Assembly: GCF_024713945.1 (NCBI RefSeq)
Contig: NC_134684.1
Coordinates: 1,903,001-1,967,000 of the forward strand
Direction: 5' to 3'
DNA: 64,000 nt
From: Dermatophagoides farinae
Taxonomy: Eukaryota; Arthropoda; Arachnida; Sarcoptiformes; Pyroglyphidae
A model generated the notes under the pieces. The model saw only the letters and a list, made by a program, of their open reading frames with translations. It made no database searches and had not been told where the DNA came from. Position numbers and translations under genes: made by a program. Shown in pieces: positions 10,309 to 21,558 of the stretch. Position 1 is the first letter of the stretch. Every line of letters starts with the position of its first letter.

Positions 10309-11633
10309 TCACATTTGTCGTATTATCTTTAGTCCAAGCGATAGAAATTTTATATATAAACATGAATGCTAAATGATGATGATGACGTGAAATTTTATTT
10401 TTTTTTCAGATGAAACAGATAATTAACAATCATACATACCTTAATGAATGTTCTCATGTCAATAAGGCCAAATTTAGCATAGGTCAATCCATAACGATTT
10501 TTCGTATGGAATTTTTCAATATAATGATTCACTTTCAGCTGTAACGGTAATGAATGAAACTTGATACGAGGATTGGCTCTAAGTAGATCCGGTGGACCTG
10601 ATTGATGTATTTTTTTCGTATAAAATGCACAGATTACATGACAACCAAAAAGACCAATCCATTGTTGTAGTATCATGAAAAAGATAATTAACTTCTGTAG
10701 AAACGGTCGATCTTGTGATTTTATAAATAATGTTCCAATCAGATAGATGCTAGATGGCATCGAAACTAAAATTGTGGCCACTAATATTGGCAAATAAATA
10801 CGATTCATTTGACATACAATAATAAACACTCGACTGTGTTCGATCATAAAACGCCATAATATTCGACTATGTTGATAACGGTAACGTTTGCACCAATCGG
10901 CCAACATTGATTTGATCTGACTGAATTTGATGAATGTTATATATGTGAACAGTACTAGCAATATGTTAACAATAATCAATACATTGAACATAAAGTAAGC
11001 CAATGCCGATATCTTCCAGCAATTCACAAAGAACAATAACATTCGTAACAATTTAACAATGCTTAGTGGCCCATCAAAATGAAAACGTACAGATGATGTA
11101 GCAACGATGCCTATGGCAGATAAGTTGATATAGATGATAGCCAAATCAACAATGATCATTCCATGTTGCCATAATCGATCGAAACGATTTGATTTATTAA
11201 TCACATAATGTGCACAATTAATTGGACCTTTACTTCCTTTGACCATCTTAAAATGATGTGGACCCATCCATGGCCATAAAAAATATCTTGAACATCGTTG
11301 AATATAGATATTATGAATTATAGGCCATATTTTATTCGGTAAACTCAAATAGATCACTTGGTACGTATAGCTGATCCATAATCCACAAAGAGCCAAAAAT
11401 AGATTTAAAACTGGCTCCATTCCGGCTATGTATGTTATATTAAACAAAATAATTTGTGTCTCTTCAGACACATTGAACAAGTACGAAATAAACATTTCTA
11501 TGGTAAACATTCTAATTAAAATTATAATACATTTTATATATCGTCGTGTATGTTGATTATTGTCCATATGAATTCTTATGAATCGATTACAGAATTTTTG
11601 AAAATAACTACCCGATCCAATTTTAATAAACAT
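10309..11633 (-). CDS. Multi-pass membrane protein, gustatory-receptor-like
   Basis: Exon 1 runs 11633-10440 (398 codons), then a GTATGT donor, a 71-nt intron and a 20-codon last exon 10368-10309, giving 417 aa. I count about seven hydrophobic segments, near residues 33-54, 61-96 (possibly two), 157-181, 196-235 (two), 270-304 and 313-338. The intracellular loops are basic. The C-terminal YGLTYAKFGLIDMRTFIK followed by CLYIKFLSLGLKIIRQ resembles the conserved end of arthropod gustatory receptors, where the last short exon is commonly separate. The family call is from topology, length and that C-terminal pattern; another 7TM chemosensory family cannot be ruled out. If right, it would act as a ligand-gated cation channel in sensory neurons. 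It is divergent from the MFSD4-like gene, 1.35 kb away. Confidence 0.55.
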
Positions 11634-12983
11634 GATGATGATGATCGTCTTTTCAGGCTATTTTACAAAGTTATAAACACGACTATAGTTTGTCACTGGT
11701 TATGTTAGATTAAATATATACCAATGAAAATATACCAAGTGAATCAACCAACAAATCAACAAGCAAGTAATTCAGAATTTTGATAAATTCTTAGTATTCA
11801 CAGTTTTGAAAAACTATAGTACAAAATCATTATGTTATGTACTGCTTTATAATTCGACACAACAAACAAAAAAAAAATTTTGTCTATTCCTATATGCTAC
11901 TTAAATTAATGATGATGATGATCAAATGATGATGGTTTCCATTGTGACTAACATTGATTACTTTTCTCTTACTATTCTTATTGCATTTCCAATGAACAAA
12001 TTCACCATATTCACTTTTACCCTTTTTGTTTATTGATTTTTTTTTCTTTTTGTATATCGAATTGTTTTCGCAGATACGATCGATTCAAATTGTGTGCCAT
12101 AAATGCTCATTATTATTATTATTATAATTGGATAATGAGTAAAAATTGTCCTTACTTGGAAAGAAACATTTTGTATAATAATAACGAACACATTTTCCAT
12201 ACATCGATCCATTCAAATTATTCAACTCAATTATTTTTTGTTTTTTTTTCCATTATTTCAATAGCCAATGTAATTACCGGAAATTATTTCTAAACTTTCA
12301 CATGATAATTCATGATGGATCGATATTACATTGTCCATTATGGATACCAATGTCAAGTGAATCAATGTGTCCTTGATTCAGTTATACAACTTTTCATTAG
12401 AATTCAATTTAAAATCTGATGAATTAATCAACCATAGCCTGCGTTAATAATAACATAATTATATTATAACATAACGTTTTCTTTGAATATGAACTTCTTT
12501 CAAACATTATTTTGCCATATGGTTTGGCCATTTATTTATATATACAAAACAGCTGCAGTCATAAACAATCATCATCTATCTATTACAATAATTTTATTTT
12601 GTGTATATATCAGATCGATGTTTCTGCGGATAGCATCATTAAACGCTAATCATTATTGTAATGTGAAACCGGTCAATCGAATATATGATACATACTATCA
12701 GTGTGATGCATCATTATATTTTGTATATAATAATTATATTATCATAAAATAAAATAAAAGTGATTAATGCCAGCGCAACAAGTTATGTTTAATTAATGAA
12801 AAGCTATCATTCACCATAATTCCTATACAACATAACATCTTCATCAAAGCGCATCCAATTTTTGGCTTTCAATGGTGTGAGACTGTTAATTAGATCGATT
12901 TATTGTAAAGAACAAAAGATAAGCTTGATTACAGCATATCGTAAATCTAATTCAATCGATCGTTATCCATTGCTAAATCTTCA
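11634..12983. other. Intergenic region between two divergent membrane-protein genes
   Basis: AT-rich with short trinucleotide tracts (GATGAT near 11910, ATT near 12110). Both 5' flanks are here. Open frames at 12030-12293 and 12483-12752 translate to low-complexity or feature-free sequence and were not accepted. An E-box CAGCTG occurs near 12551. Confidence 0.5.
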
Positions 12984-14520
12984 ATGGAACAACAATTCAT
13001 AATGAACGGTAGTAAGATGCGTGTCGTTTATACCATTCTTTTATTCATCGCTCAAATTGCATTCGTATGTTATTTTCTAATTTTTGTAGTGATTCATTTT
13101 TTGATCCATATTTTATTCTTATCATTTTATCAGGGACTCTCGTCAGCTATTTACGGGCCTACATTGATCGATCTGTCCGTCATATTCAGCAACAATGATG
13201 GTGACGATTCCACGATCAACGATGGGCTAGGATCAGTATCACTATTTTTTACATTTTTCTGTGGTGGTTGTATAACTGGTTCATTCTGTAAGTGGATTCA
13301 CCATGAGTATTTTTATTTTTAATTTTAATTTTCTATCTACTATAGTTACCAGTTTGTATAAATTCGAAATTACAAGAATGTATTTAAATCGTCAATTCAC
13401 CTTTTCCATTCTTATGATGTTGGCCTCGATATTCCATTCATTAATACCTCGAATGCCAAGCATAGCATTATTTTATCTGGCCGCATATGGTAGCGGTTTT
13501 GGCCTTGGAACATTCAATGCTGTCTGCACAACATGGTTAATGGAAATGTGGCAAGGAAAACGTCTTTCGTCCATTCTACAGGCTGGTCAATTCATGTATG
13601 GCCTTGGTTCCATATTCTCTCCTATCATGGTTAAGCCATTTATCCATGGCAACGCAAACTCAACAAATCAAACGATATTTGGACCAGATACTAGACGAAA
13701 TGAACTTAGCATTCCGTATTATATTTCTGGTTCTCTTGAATTTTCAAGTAAGTTTTCTCACTCAATATTTTTAATCTATTATTAATGTCAACTTTTTTTT
13801 GCCATCGCAGTCGGAGCCAGCATGTTCGTTTTATTTTTTCTGTATCGATATCGAAACAATAACACGTCATCTGATATGGCCAACGGCGGATGGGGTGGAT
13901 CATCACAACCGAAAAAATTGCTTGATGACCCTCGTCATTCGTGCAAACGTTTATGTTATCATATTCTCATAACGGCTATATTCGCTGCATATAATCTCAC
14001 TGAGATCGGTTTCAGTAGCTTTCAAAATACTTATTATCAACAACGTGAAGTTTCACCAGAAAATGCTGCGGATCTGGCATCGATTGGATCTGCCGCTTAT
14101 ACATTGGGACGTTTGGCTAACGTTGTATTGACACGGTTTTTGTCCATTTCACTACTGCTGTATGGTCATCTCTCATTGGCAGCATTTGGATTTATTGGTC
14201 TCTATCTGATTCAAGACTATCTACACATGGCAATGTGGGCATTGATAATCGATTCTGTTCTCATCGGTTATGCTCAATCAGCCATTAATCCAGCATTGTT
14301 TGGTTTTGCTGCTTCTTTTGCTACGCTGGATGATCGACACAATTCAATATATTATACGGCTTTAGGTTTACCTATGTTATTCGCGCCTTTCATTATCGGG
14401 CCAAACATTGAGCGAATGCCTAGTATCGTTTTGCATTTGGCTTTAGGACCAATCATTCTTACCATGGTTCTGTTCATCATTATACGATTGATCATTGGTA
14501 GCGCTCGTCGTGTGATATAG
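12984..14520 (+). CDS. Major facilitator superfamily transporter, MFSD4 / sodium-dependent glucose transporter 1-like
   Basis: Exons 12984-13064, 13134-13287, 13346-13747 and 13811-14520 join across introns of 69, 58 and 63 nt, each GT-AG and in phase, giving 448 aa. The first helix (VVYTILLFIAQIAF) leads into GLSSAIYGPTLIDLS, and a later stretch, GSGFGLGTFNAVCTTWLMEMW followed by LQAGQFMYGLGSIFSPIM, matches the helix 4-5 pattern of MFSD4/NaGLT1 proteins, where a conserved Asn and Trp and an FxxGxGxxxxP motif occur. A larger hydrophilic loop follows (residues ~180-220), then a second six-helix half with SIGSAAYTLGRL and GYAQSAINPALFGFAASF. About 12 membrane helices are expected. Substrate is unknown here; the family includes Na+-coupled sugar carriers. 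Exon 2 encodes an acidic NNDGDDSTINDG loop. Confidence 0.8.
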
Positions 14521-14797
14521 CTAATGTTTATGTGATTTCACATTATATAAGTCTTATATAATCAAGTCTTACATTTTTTCCTATGTATACGTCATTGAAT
14601 GGAATAATTAGAAATGATAATTTATTAAAAATTTTAGCTTTATTATTAATGAACATCTTTTATTCCAGTATTTATGAATGGTGCATTCAATTGATTGGCT
14701 GAATTAAAATATAAGTTGGAATAGCTATCAACTTCAACGTTGATTGCGACTGATTTGATCATCAAGGTCGTCGAGTATTTTCCATCATCTTATTGCA

Positions 14798-16186
14798 ATG
14801 ATTGGTCATAAAAGCATTCGACTCCTGTCCGGGAGAAAATTTTGTCCAAAATGGCAAACATTGTCCATGTCAACATTGCCTGGAAATCAAGAGGAACGTC
14901 AAGCTTATATCGTATCAGCGACACGAACACCAATCGGTTCATTTCGTAGCCAATTGGCTCAATTTACGGCTCCACAACTTGGCACGATTGCCGTCAAATC
15001 GGCCGTCGAGAAATCTTCTCTCAACAAAGAAAGTAAGCCAAATGATCAATTAATCACTCAATTGATGATATTAATGTTTGTTTGTGTGTTAGTGTTCGAA
15101 GAGGTACAAATCGGCAATGTAATGCAAGCTATGGTTGGTCAGGATCCAGCTCGACAATGTAGTCTTGGTGCTGGTTTGCCGATTACAACACCGACGACCA
15201 CTGTGAACAAAGTATGCGCTTCGGGAATGAAAACATATATGATTCTGGCACAGGCAATCCAATGTGGACATTTGGATGTTGCTGTGGCTGGTGGCATTGA
15301 AAGCATGTCGAATGTGCCTTTTTATTTACCACGTGGTGAAGTACCGTACGGCGGGGCCAAATTAATCGATGGTATCGTCTATGATGGTCTCACCGATGTA
15401 TACAATAAATTCCACATGGGTGTGTGTGCAGAACGCACGGCCAAAAAATTTCAAATTACACGCCAAGAACAAGATGATTTTGCTATAAATAGCTATCGAA
15501 AAGCTGCAGATTCAGCCAAACTTGTCTCATCGATGGAAATCACACCGGTCGAAATACCGGCTACAAAAAAGCAGCAAGCATCGCAAGTGACTGATGATGA
15601 AGAATATAATCGGGTAGATTTTAACAAGTTTGCTCGATTGGCTACTGTATTTCAGAAAGAAGATGGTACCGTTACGGCTGGAAATGCCAGTACATGTAAG
15701 TAATTATGGTTGAACCTAATTCAAGAATATTAACGAATTAATATCAATGATGATATAGTGAACGATGGTGCATCCGCTGCCGTTATAGTATCAGGAAAAG
15801 CTGTCAAACAACATGGCTTAACTCCATTGGCAAGAATCGTTGCCTTTGCTGATGCATCCGTTGATCCAGTTGACTTTCCGGTGGCTCCAGCTTATGCAGT
15901 TCCAAAAATTTTGCAACGTACTGGCCTAAAAATTGAGGATATTGCCATGTGGGAAATTAATGAAGCATTCAGTGTGGTTGTATTGGCCAATATGCGGATG
16001 CTCAAAATAGATCCAGCCCTAGTGAATATCCATGGTGGTGCCGTCAGCATCGGACATCCACTTGGAATGTCCGGTTCAAGGATCGTAAACAAATTGGCTT
16101 TACATTTACGCTCAGGCCAATATGGTATGGCCGCTATCTGTAACGGAGGTGGAGGAGCTTCAGCCATTCTAGTGCAAAAAATGTGA
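14798..16186 (+). CDS. ACAT1: Acetyl-CoA acetyltransferase, mitochondrial (thiolase II)
   Basis: Catalyses reversible condensation of two acetyl-CoA to acetoacetyl-CoA in ketone-body and isoleucine metabolism. Exons 14798-15032, 15093-15695 and 15759-16186 give 421 aa (human ACAT1, 427). The basic, Ser-rich N-terminus ([15 protein letters not shown]) suits a mitochondrial presequence. Catalytic residues are visible: Cys near 120 in [10 protein letters not shown], His near 379 in GHPLGMSG and Cys near 407 in CNGGGGAS. Other thiolase motifs are [44 protein letters not shown] and WEINEAFSV. Intron 1 is 60 nt with no in-frame stop, so retention would insert 20 residues and leave the frame open. 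The gene is convergent with POLD2; the stop codons are separated by 30 bp. Confidence 0.95.
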
Positions 16187-16203
16187 AAGATTTAAAATGC
16201 ATT

Positions 16204-16209
16204 TTTATT
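16204..16209 (-). terminator. Polyadenylation signal (AATAAA) for POLD2
   Basis: The minus-strand AATAAA lies in the 30-bp gap, so cleavage would fall inside the ACAT1 coding exon. On the plus strand ATTAAA at 16220-16225, inside the POLD2 coding end, is the nearest candidate for ACAT1. Confidence 0.45.
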
Positions 16210-16216
16210 TTATGCT

Positions 16217-17611
16217 TTAATTAAATGCCAACATTTCACATTCCAATGTTCGTAGATTTACCAAAACGCCAATTCGTTTTTCTACGAATGACGGCACTGA
16301 AATTAATCGAATAGTTTTAGTTTTAGCATTCAAATCACCAGTGCATTCTGATATTGGTGCATCAAATGTAGCACAACTGAATTCTGGCTGATTGCCGGCA
16401 AACAAAACATCAGGATATTGATTGATGACCATTGGATCGTGTTGAGAGAATGGATATGAATGCAATAGATCAGGACACGTGGGTGCTAAATGGCCCCATT
16501 GTAGCAAATTGCGCATAATTTCTATCGGCTCATTCCACATCGTACACGAACGAATCGAATCGATATTCTCGCCTGAAGTTCCAAGAAAATCTACATCGAA
16601 ATATGTTGCTCGATGTGGATTGGTCACTGAACGTATAGTTGATAATCGAAAAGTTTGTGGAAAAAGACAAGGATGCAAGGGTTGTTGTGGATAAAGGCCA
16701 TTGCTTAGATCCAAACTACCGGGCATAACATCTACAAACATATATTGGCCAACATTGGCTAAAAATTTATCCAACATTTTGAGCGCTTCGATTGAATCAA
16801 TATCCCCAGATTTTGAACCATCAACATCAAGTTTAATACTGTTGCCCGCAAGTATGAGATTGACAATCGTTTTATCCAGAATAAAATCCGAGTGACCAGT
16901 AGCCAAATCAAAAAGTAGATTCAATGATTGCGAGAGTTCTTGGTTGTTGGCGTAACCATCGCCTGTCAAGTTCAATCCAGAAACGATCAGCATATAATAA
17001 TCTTTGGCTTTTATTGGACGATCGACGGAATTTTGAATCAAGGCAAAACAATAATCTTCCACAATGAAACCAGAACCGTTCGGATTAATCTGACCTTTAG
17101 TGGCCAAACATATGCCAGTACATAGTTGATTAATGGGCAGATCATCTCCCTTCAATTCAATTGATTCATCACCATCTTGGAGGAACAAAGTATCATTTGG
17201 TGAGCAAAAGTTTTTTCGACTATCTTCCAATGGTTCAATAAGTTTTCGTTCGTCATCCAATTCTTTTAGAATGTTCGGTTGCATGGACATTCGTTTCAAA
17301 AGTATACCACATACGACGATATCTTTACCGAATAATTTATCATGATGGCTATCCTGTTCAAGTAACTCTTCAGAACTGTCTTGAGAAAATTTGTCAGCTT
17401 CAGCTTTTGAATCAGCCAAATCATTGAGCGTATAAATGGCAATACCGGGCCAACGGTTTTTTGCTGCTAAAATCAGTGGCCGTTTCATTTGATTAAGACG
17501 GGCTCGATAATATGGAAAATACTGGAGATTGCAGTCATGTTGTTTAATGAGAAATTGGTCATTTTTATAAATGACATCACGTTCTGGTAATGTTATGCTT
17601 GCTTTTGTCAT
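16217..17611 (-). CDS. POLD2: DNA polymerase delta small (regulatory) subunit 2
   Basis: The B subunit of replicative DNA polymerase delta, linking the catalytic subunit to the other subunits at the nuclear replication fork. A single uninterrupted frame encodes 464 aa (human POLD2, 469). The N-terminus includes QYFPYYRARLNQMKRPLI, a family hallmark, followed by an OB-like segment (KDIVVCGILLKRMSMQPNIL). The C-terminal two thirds correspond to the inactive phosphoesterase fold: LIVSGLNLTGDGYANN, LILAGNSI, VDVMPGSLDLSNGLYPQQPLHPCLFP, TNPHRATYFDVDFLGTSGENIDSI and LQWGHLAPTCPDLL. The start is the ATG at 17611-17609, which gives a family-sized protein. It is convergent with ACAT1 and divergent from the MCRIP2-like gene. 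Confidence 0.95.
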   Translation of the reverse strand: MTKASITLPERDVIYKNDQFLIKQHDCNLQYFPYYRARLNQMKRPLILAAKNRWPGIAIYTLNDLADSKAEADKFSQDSSEELLEQDSHHDKLFGKDIVVCGILLKRMSMQPNILKELDDERKLIEPLEDSRKNFCSPNDTLFLQDGDESIELKGDDLPINQLCTGICLATKGQINPNGSGFIVEDYCFALIQNSVDRPIKAKDYYMLIVSGLNLTGDGYANNQELSQSLNLLFDLATGHSDFILDKTIVNLILAGNSIKLDVDGSKSGDIDSIEALKMLDKFLANVGQYMFVDVMPGSLDLSNGLYPQQPLHPCLFPQTFRLSTIRSVTNPHRATYFDVDFLGTSGENIDSIRSCTMWNEPIEIMRNLLQWGHLAPTCPDLLHSYPFSQHDPMVINQYPDVLFAGNQPEFSCATFDAPISECTGDLNAKTKTIRLISVPSFVEKRIGVLVNLRTLECEMLAFN

Positions 17612-18349
17612 TGTTGAATTCTATTCTATACACAAAATTTTTTTTTTTGCCGCTAAAAACTGTGGCTCCAAATGAAGAATAACGTTCAGTTCATATATGA
17701 AATATATACGTTGATGATACAAAACTCATGGCAGATGGTGATGTCATCTATTGTCAGTATAAGCAATATTCATACCCTGATTACTGAATTTTTGTTCTGC
17801 ACTCATATAAATATATCGAACTTATGATCAAAATAAGTTATGAACTATGACTTCAAAGCTTCAAAGATTTTGTTTGATTTCATTTGTTTAGCCCCAATAT
17901 TTATGAACGGGACTTGAATGTTTGTGTATGTTTGGCCATCGGTCAATGCATTCATGGTAAGAAAAAAAAGGTAACTAGATCGAAACAGCATGACATGTGC
18001 ATGTATGCAAAAATATATATTTGCTAAACTGTGATCGTCATTGCTGAAAGTCACTGATAGAAGGACACATATATTTACCATTGATTAAATGTTGAATTTA
18101 TGATCATATAGTGCCGCTACCATTCGCTGCCTTTTATATAACTTGATGATTGTAGTAGAATTGAATTAATTCATCATCAAACGCACATCACATTCAAACC
18201 GATTTTCCCATCAACACGACCACAATATTTATCGTGATCGATTTGTTCAACCACAACGAATATCCAAAAAAAAAATCAACGTGTTTTTTTAACCTGACAT
18301 TATTATTTTCAAGAGTTGGCCATTGGACGTTTTTTTTAGTAGCGATAAT
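17612..18349. promoter_or_regulatory. Divergent intergenic region of POLD2 and the MCRIP2-like gene
   Basis: 738 bp without a supportable coding frame; it must contain both promoters and 5' UTRs. AT-rich; small open frames here have no recognisable features. Confidence 0.4.
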
Positions 18350-19108
18350 ATGTATGCTGTTGCCAAAGAACATCGCAGCAATAAACTTTTGACTCAAGTT
18401 CGTCGTGGTTCGTTTTTCTATTTGGATAATAAATTTGCCACTTGTTAATATTAATTATTATTTTTTTTAATTAGCTCCTACATTAGATAAATTTGATGGT
18501 CCAATCAGTGTAAACAGGCCAAATTCGATCGAACTTAATGAAATCTGGTAAGTGATGATGATTCCTTTGTTTTGTTTATCTTTAAATTTATCTGTTTCAT
18601 AATAGCAAACCAGCCTTACAATTGAAACAATGTGCTCTCACTCCTCAAAACAATAAACTATATCGGGCAACTCATCAGGATCAACAAAACGAAGAAATAT
18701 CAGTTCAACATGAGGACATGATCCGTTATATCAATGATAGTAAGTTGCTAACATTCACTCTATTCAACATTGAACAGTAATTAGTAAACGAAACATTTGT
18801 TTTTTTTCAATAGGCTGGCGTCGTATCCAACGAGAATTGGAATATTTGCACAATAAGCCCACGAATGTTGGTGATAATAATCAGGTAAATGGCAGCAAGA
18901 TGGTGGATACTGCCAACACCACTTTTGTCAAAATCAAACATATAAATAGTTCAACTTCGTCATCGATTCCAAGTAAGTTGGCCATTGTTGTTTATCCATT
19001 ATGAATAAACTGACTTTGTTTTTACTTGCAGAGAATTTTGTCCCTTTCGATTTGGAATCATTTTTTGGTCAACGTTTCATTCAGAAATTGTTGCAATCAT
19101 CATCGTAG
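18350..19108 (+). CDS. MCRIP2: MCRIP2-like protein (FAM195 family)
   Basis: MCRIP proteins are small partners of the CtBP corepressor and DDX6/stress-granule RNA machinery (family knowledge). No single long frame shows this gene; I assembled five exons: 18350-18407, 18475-18547, 18606-18739, 18814-18972 and 19032-19108, all in phase, giving 166 aa (human MCRIP2, 160). The N-terminus MYAVAKEHRSNKLLTQVRR parallels MYTITKGPSKLVAQRR. The core QHEDMIRYINDSWRRIQREL matches the HEENVRFVSEAWQQVQ motif. The end, NFVPFDLESFFGQRFIQKLL, parallels NFVPIDLDEWWAQQFL. Donors 2-4 are GTAAG-type; donor 1 is a weak GTTCGT. The middle (Asn/Thr/Ser linker) is divergent. Retention of intron 1 would end translation quickly at 18419-18480. 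Confidence 0.85.
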
Positions 19109-19434
19109 AAAGGAGATTTTTTTTTTTAGATCCGTCCAATGACACACCGATGTGTATACAATTTTTGAATCTGTTCTGGTTATTATTTTTAGTCCACTCA
19201 AATAAGCATGTTGTCAATGGCTTTAGAACAAATGACCATTTGTGATACATTTTTTTTTGGCTCAAAATTATTTTCTATTATATGGTCTAATCTTAATCTT
19301 AGCTGTTCCTTTTCTGTCGATATATTGTTATTGATATATTAGTCAAATCATTTTAGTTGTCATATTGAATCCATTATTATTATTATTATTAATAGAATGT
19401 TTATCATTTTGTAAAGCTGCTCAAATGAAATAAT

Positions 19435-19440
19435 AATAAA
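19435..19440 (+). terminator. Polyadenylation signal (AATAAA) for the MCRIP2-like gene
   Basis: AATAAA 327 nt after the stop codon, in an AT-rich stretch; implies a 3' UTR of roughly 350 nt. Other A-rich words nearby could serve. Confidence 0.35.
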
Positions 19441-19727
19441 ATTTTAAATTTTTACTGTTTAAAAATAATTTTTTTTTAAATTTTAATCTCAAAACACTGG
19501 ATGGCGCCAGTGTATCGGTTTTCATCATCATAAATTAATTCTTCAATCAAAATGAATTGTGAATAGTTTTGTAATAACATTTTAAATTTTCGAGGTAGTT
19601 TAATCTAGTAATCTCGATGTTCACCGTTTGACAATTTTTTTTTTAAATATATTATTTGACTTTAAGATCAATAATAAGAAAATTAAAATGTTCTTTAGAA
19701 AGGATTTTTTTATTCAAATTAAAATGG

Positions 19728-19749
19728 ACCACACGCATATGCGTGTGGT
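19728..19749. repeat. 22-bp perfect palindrome
   Basis: The half-site ACCACACGCAT is followed immediately by its reverse complement. The centre is CATATG, an E-box word. No gene overlaps it. Confidence 0.85.
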
Positions 19750-21526
19750 GTAGGTGTGTTTGTTTGTGTGATTTAAAACAGCAGTGGACCGTTTTTTGTT
19801 TGTTTGTTTTTGGACAAGTGAGTATCGGCGCCATATATATAGCGGATGAATGATTTATGATGTGCATAAAATCAAACCTTTAGCTGTCAATGATGATTGT
19901 GGTCAAAATGATGACATGATTATTATGAACTTATATATATATGTCATTATTAATTGTCATTCATTATGGGGTTGATTGTTTTTGTTTTGTTTTTTTTACT
20001 CTAATAATCATAAGCTGAATATTTACATATTTTTTTTTTGACTATTTATCATTACCAAACATTAATTATACATATATGATGATGAAAATCAATGTTCATT
20101 CAATGAATAATTTTTGTTGTTGTTGTTGTTGTTGTATCATGGTGGTCGTATATACAAATATACAGATATTCGATTTCCAATTCTTTTTTTTCTTCTTCTT
20201 CTTCTTCAACTTGTTATCGATGGCGTGGATCGAAACATATAAAGTCTTGGCAAAAAAAAAAAAAATCTCATCATGTGGCCATCATTCGAAGCAAATTATT
20301 GGTTTTCTTGTTTAAATGTTAGCTAAAATGATTATGAATATACACTAACCATCATCATCAGTTGTCTACAAGTTTTAAAGGCAAGAGTTTTAGTAGATAA
20401 ATGTTATGATTCCAAGATTTTTTTATTTTTTATTTTTTTTTTTGCCCATATCATTGAACATAAATTGAGTGGCAATAATTTTAAGCTTGTTTGACAACTT
20501 TGTCCATATCAACGATCGTAATGACCGTTCCAAGATATTATAGCCATATAGAGCATAGATATTATCAAAATAAAATTGACAAACTGGCTATAGAATGGCT
20601 ATTAACCATTGCCATCGACGTTGTTGTTGTCGCTATATCATCATGATTACGTACGAATAGTGTAAGAATATGCCTTTCAGGCATCATTCGACAGGCAATA
20701 GATTTGATTGGACTTTTAGATATACAATATATATAACTAATTAAGACGTTTTCTTATTCATAAGTAGTTAATTTTCAATATTGCAGACACATACATTCAT
20801 TTACCTTGGCATGTATATGTATTTATTTGTATCTGATCAATATTTGTCAAATTTTGACAAATAAAATGACCACCATTCACATTGAAACATAGAATACATA
20901 GAATCGAAATGGATTTTTTTTTCATTTTCCATTTAATTACATTTATCCATTTCCTATTTCAGACATAATGAATATATAGCGATTGAATGGATGGATTTTT
21001 TTTTGTGATCATTTTTTTTCCCATCTAAGATGATGATTTGCTATCATCATCATCATCATCATCATCGTTGTGATATATAAATATGTAATTCTCTTGTATG
21101 AATTGCACGAACAAATGGAAACAAACATTCAATATTTCCTGCATGTGGCTGACAATCTTAGTCACGCAAAATCATTTATTTATTTACTGTTTACAATGAT
21201 GATCATCAATGATGGTTAGTTGTGATCAATGTGTGGGCGATGTCCAATTTTGAATCAATGTTTTGCCGGTATTGTTCTCATTATGATCTCAAGAGATTGT
21301 CATTATCATCACCAATCACGTTCCATATCATATAACATCCTGGGTACAATTTCCGTTACTCATTGGCAAAATTTTTTTGTTTTGTTTTATAATTCAATGA
21401 CATTCAAAAGAATTTCATTGATTTTTTGGAATTTTAGATAATTGTCTGCTGTACTCTAAAAAATATAATGATCGGGTTGATTAACCGAATGAACACACAA
21501 AAAAGTCGAATTATCAGTACTTACCT

Positions 21527-21558
<32 letters not shown>

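Noticed and set aside
12483..12752. 89-codon plus-strand open frame upstream of the MFS transporter
   Set aside because: No domain, no splice partners and no recognisable motif; likely chance.
16479..17345. Plus-strand open frames within POLD2
   Set aside because: Antisense shadows of a clearly coding POLD2 frame.
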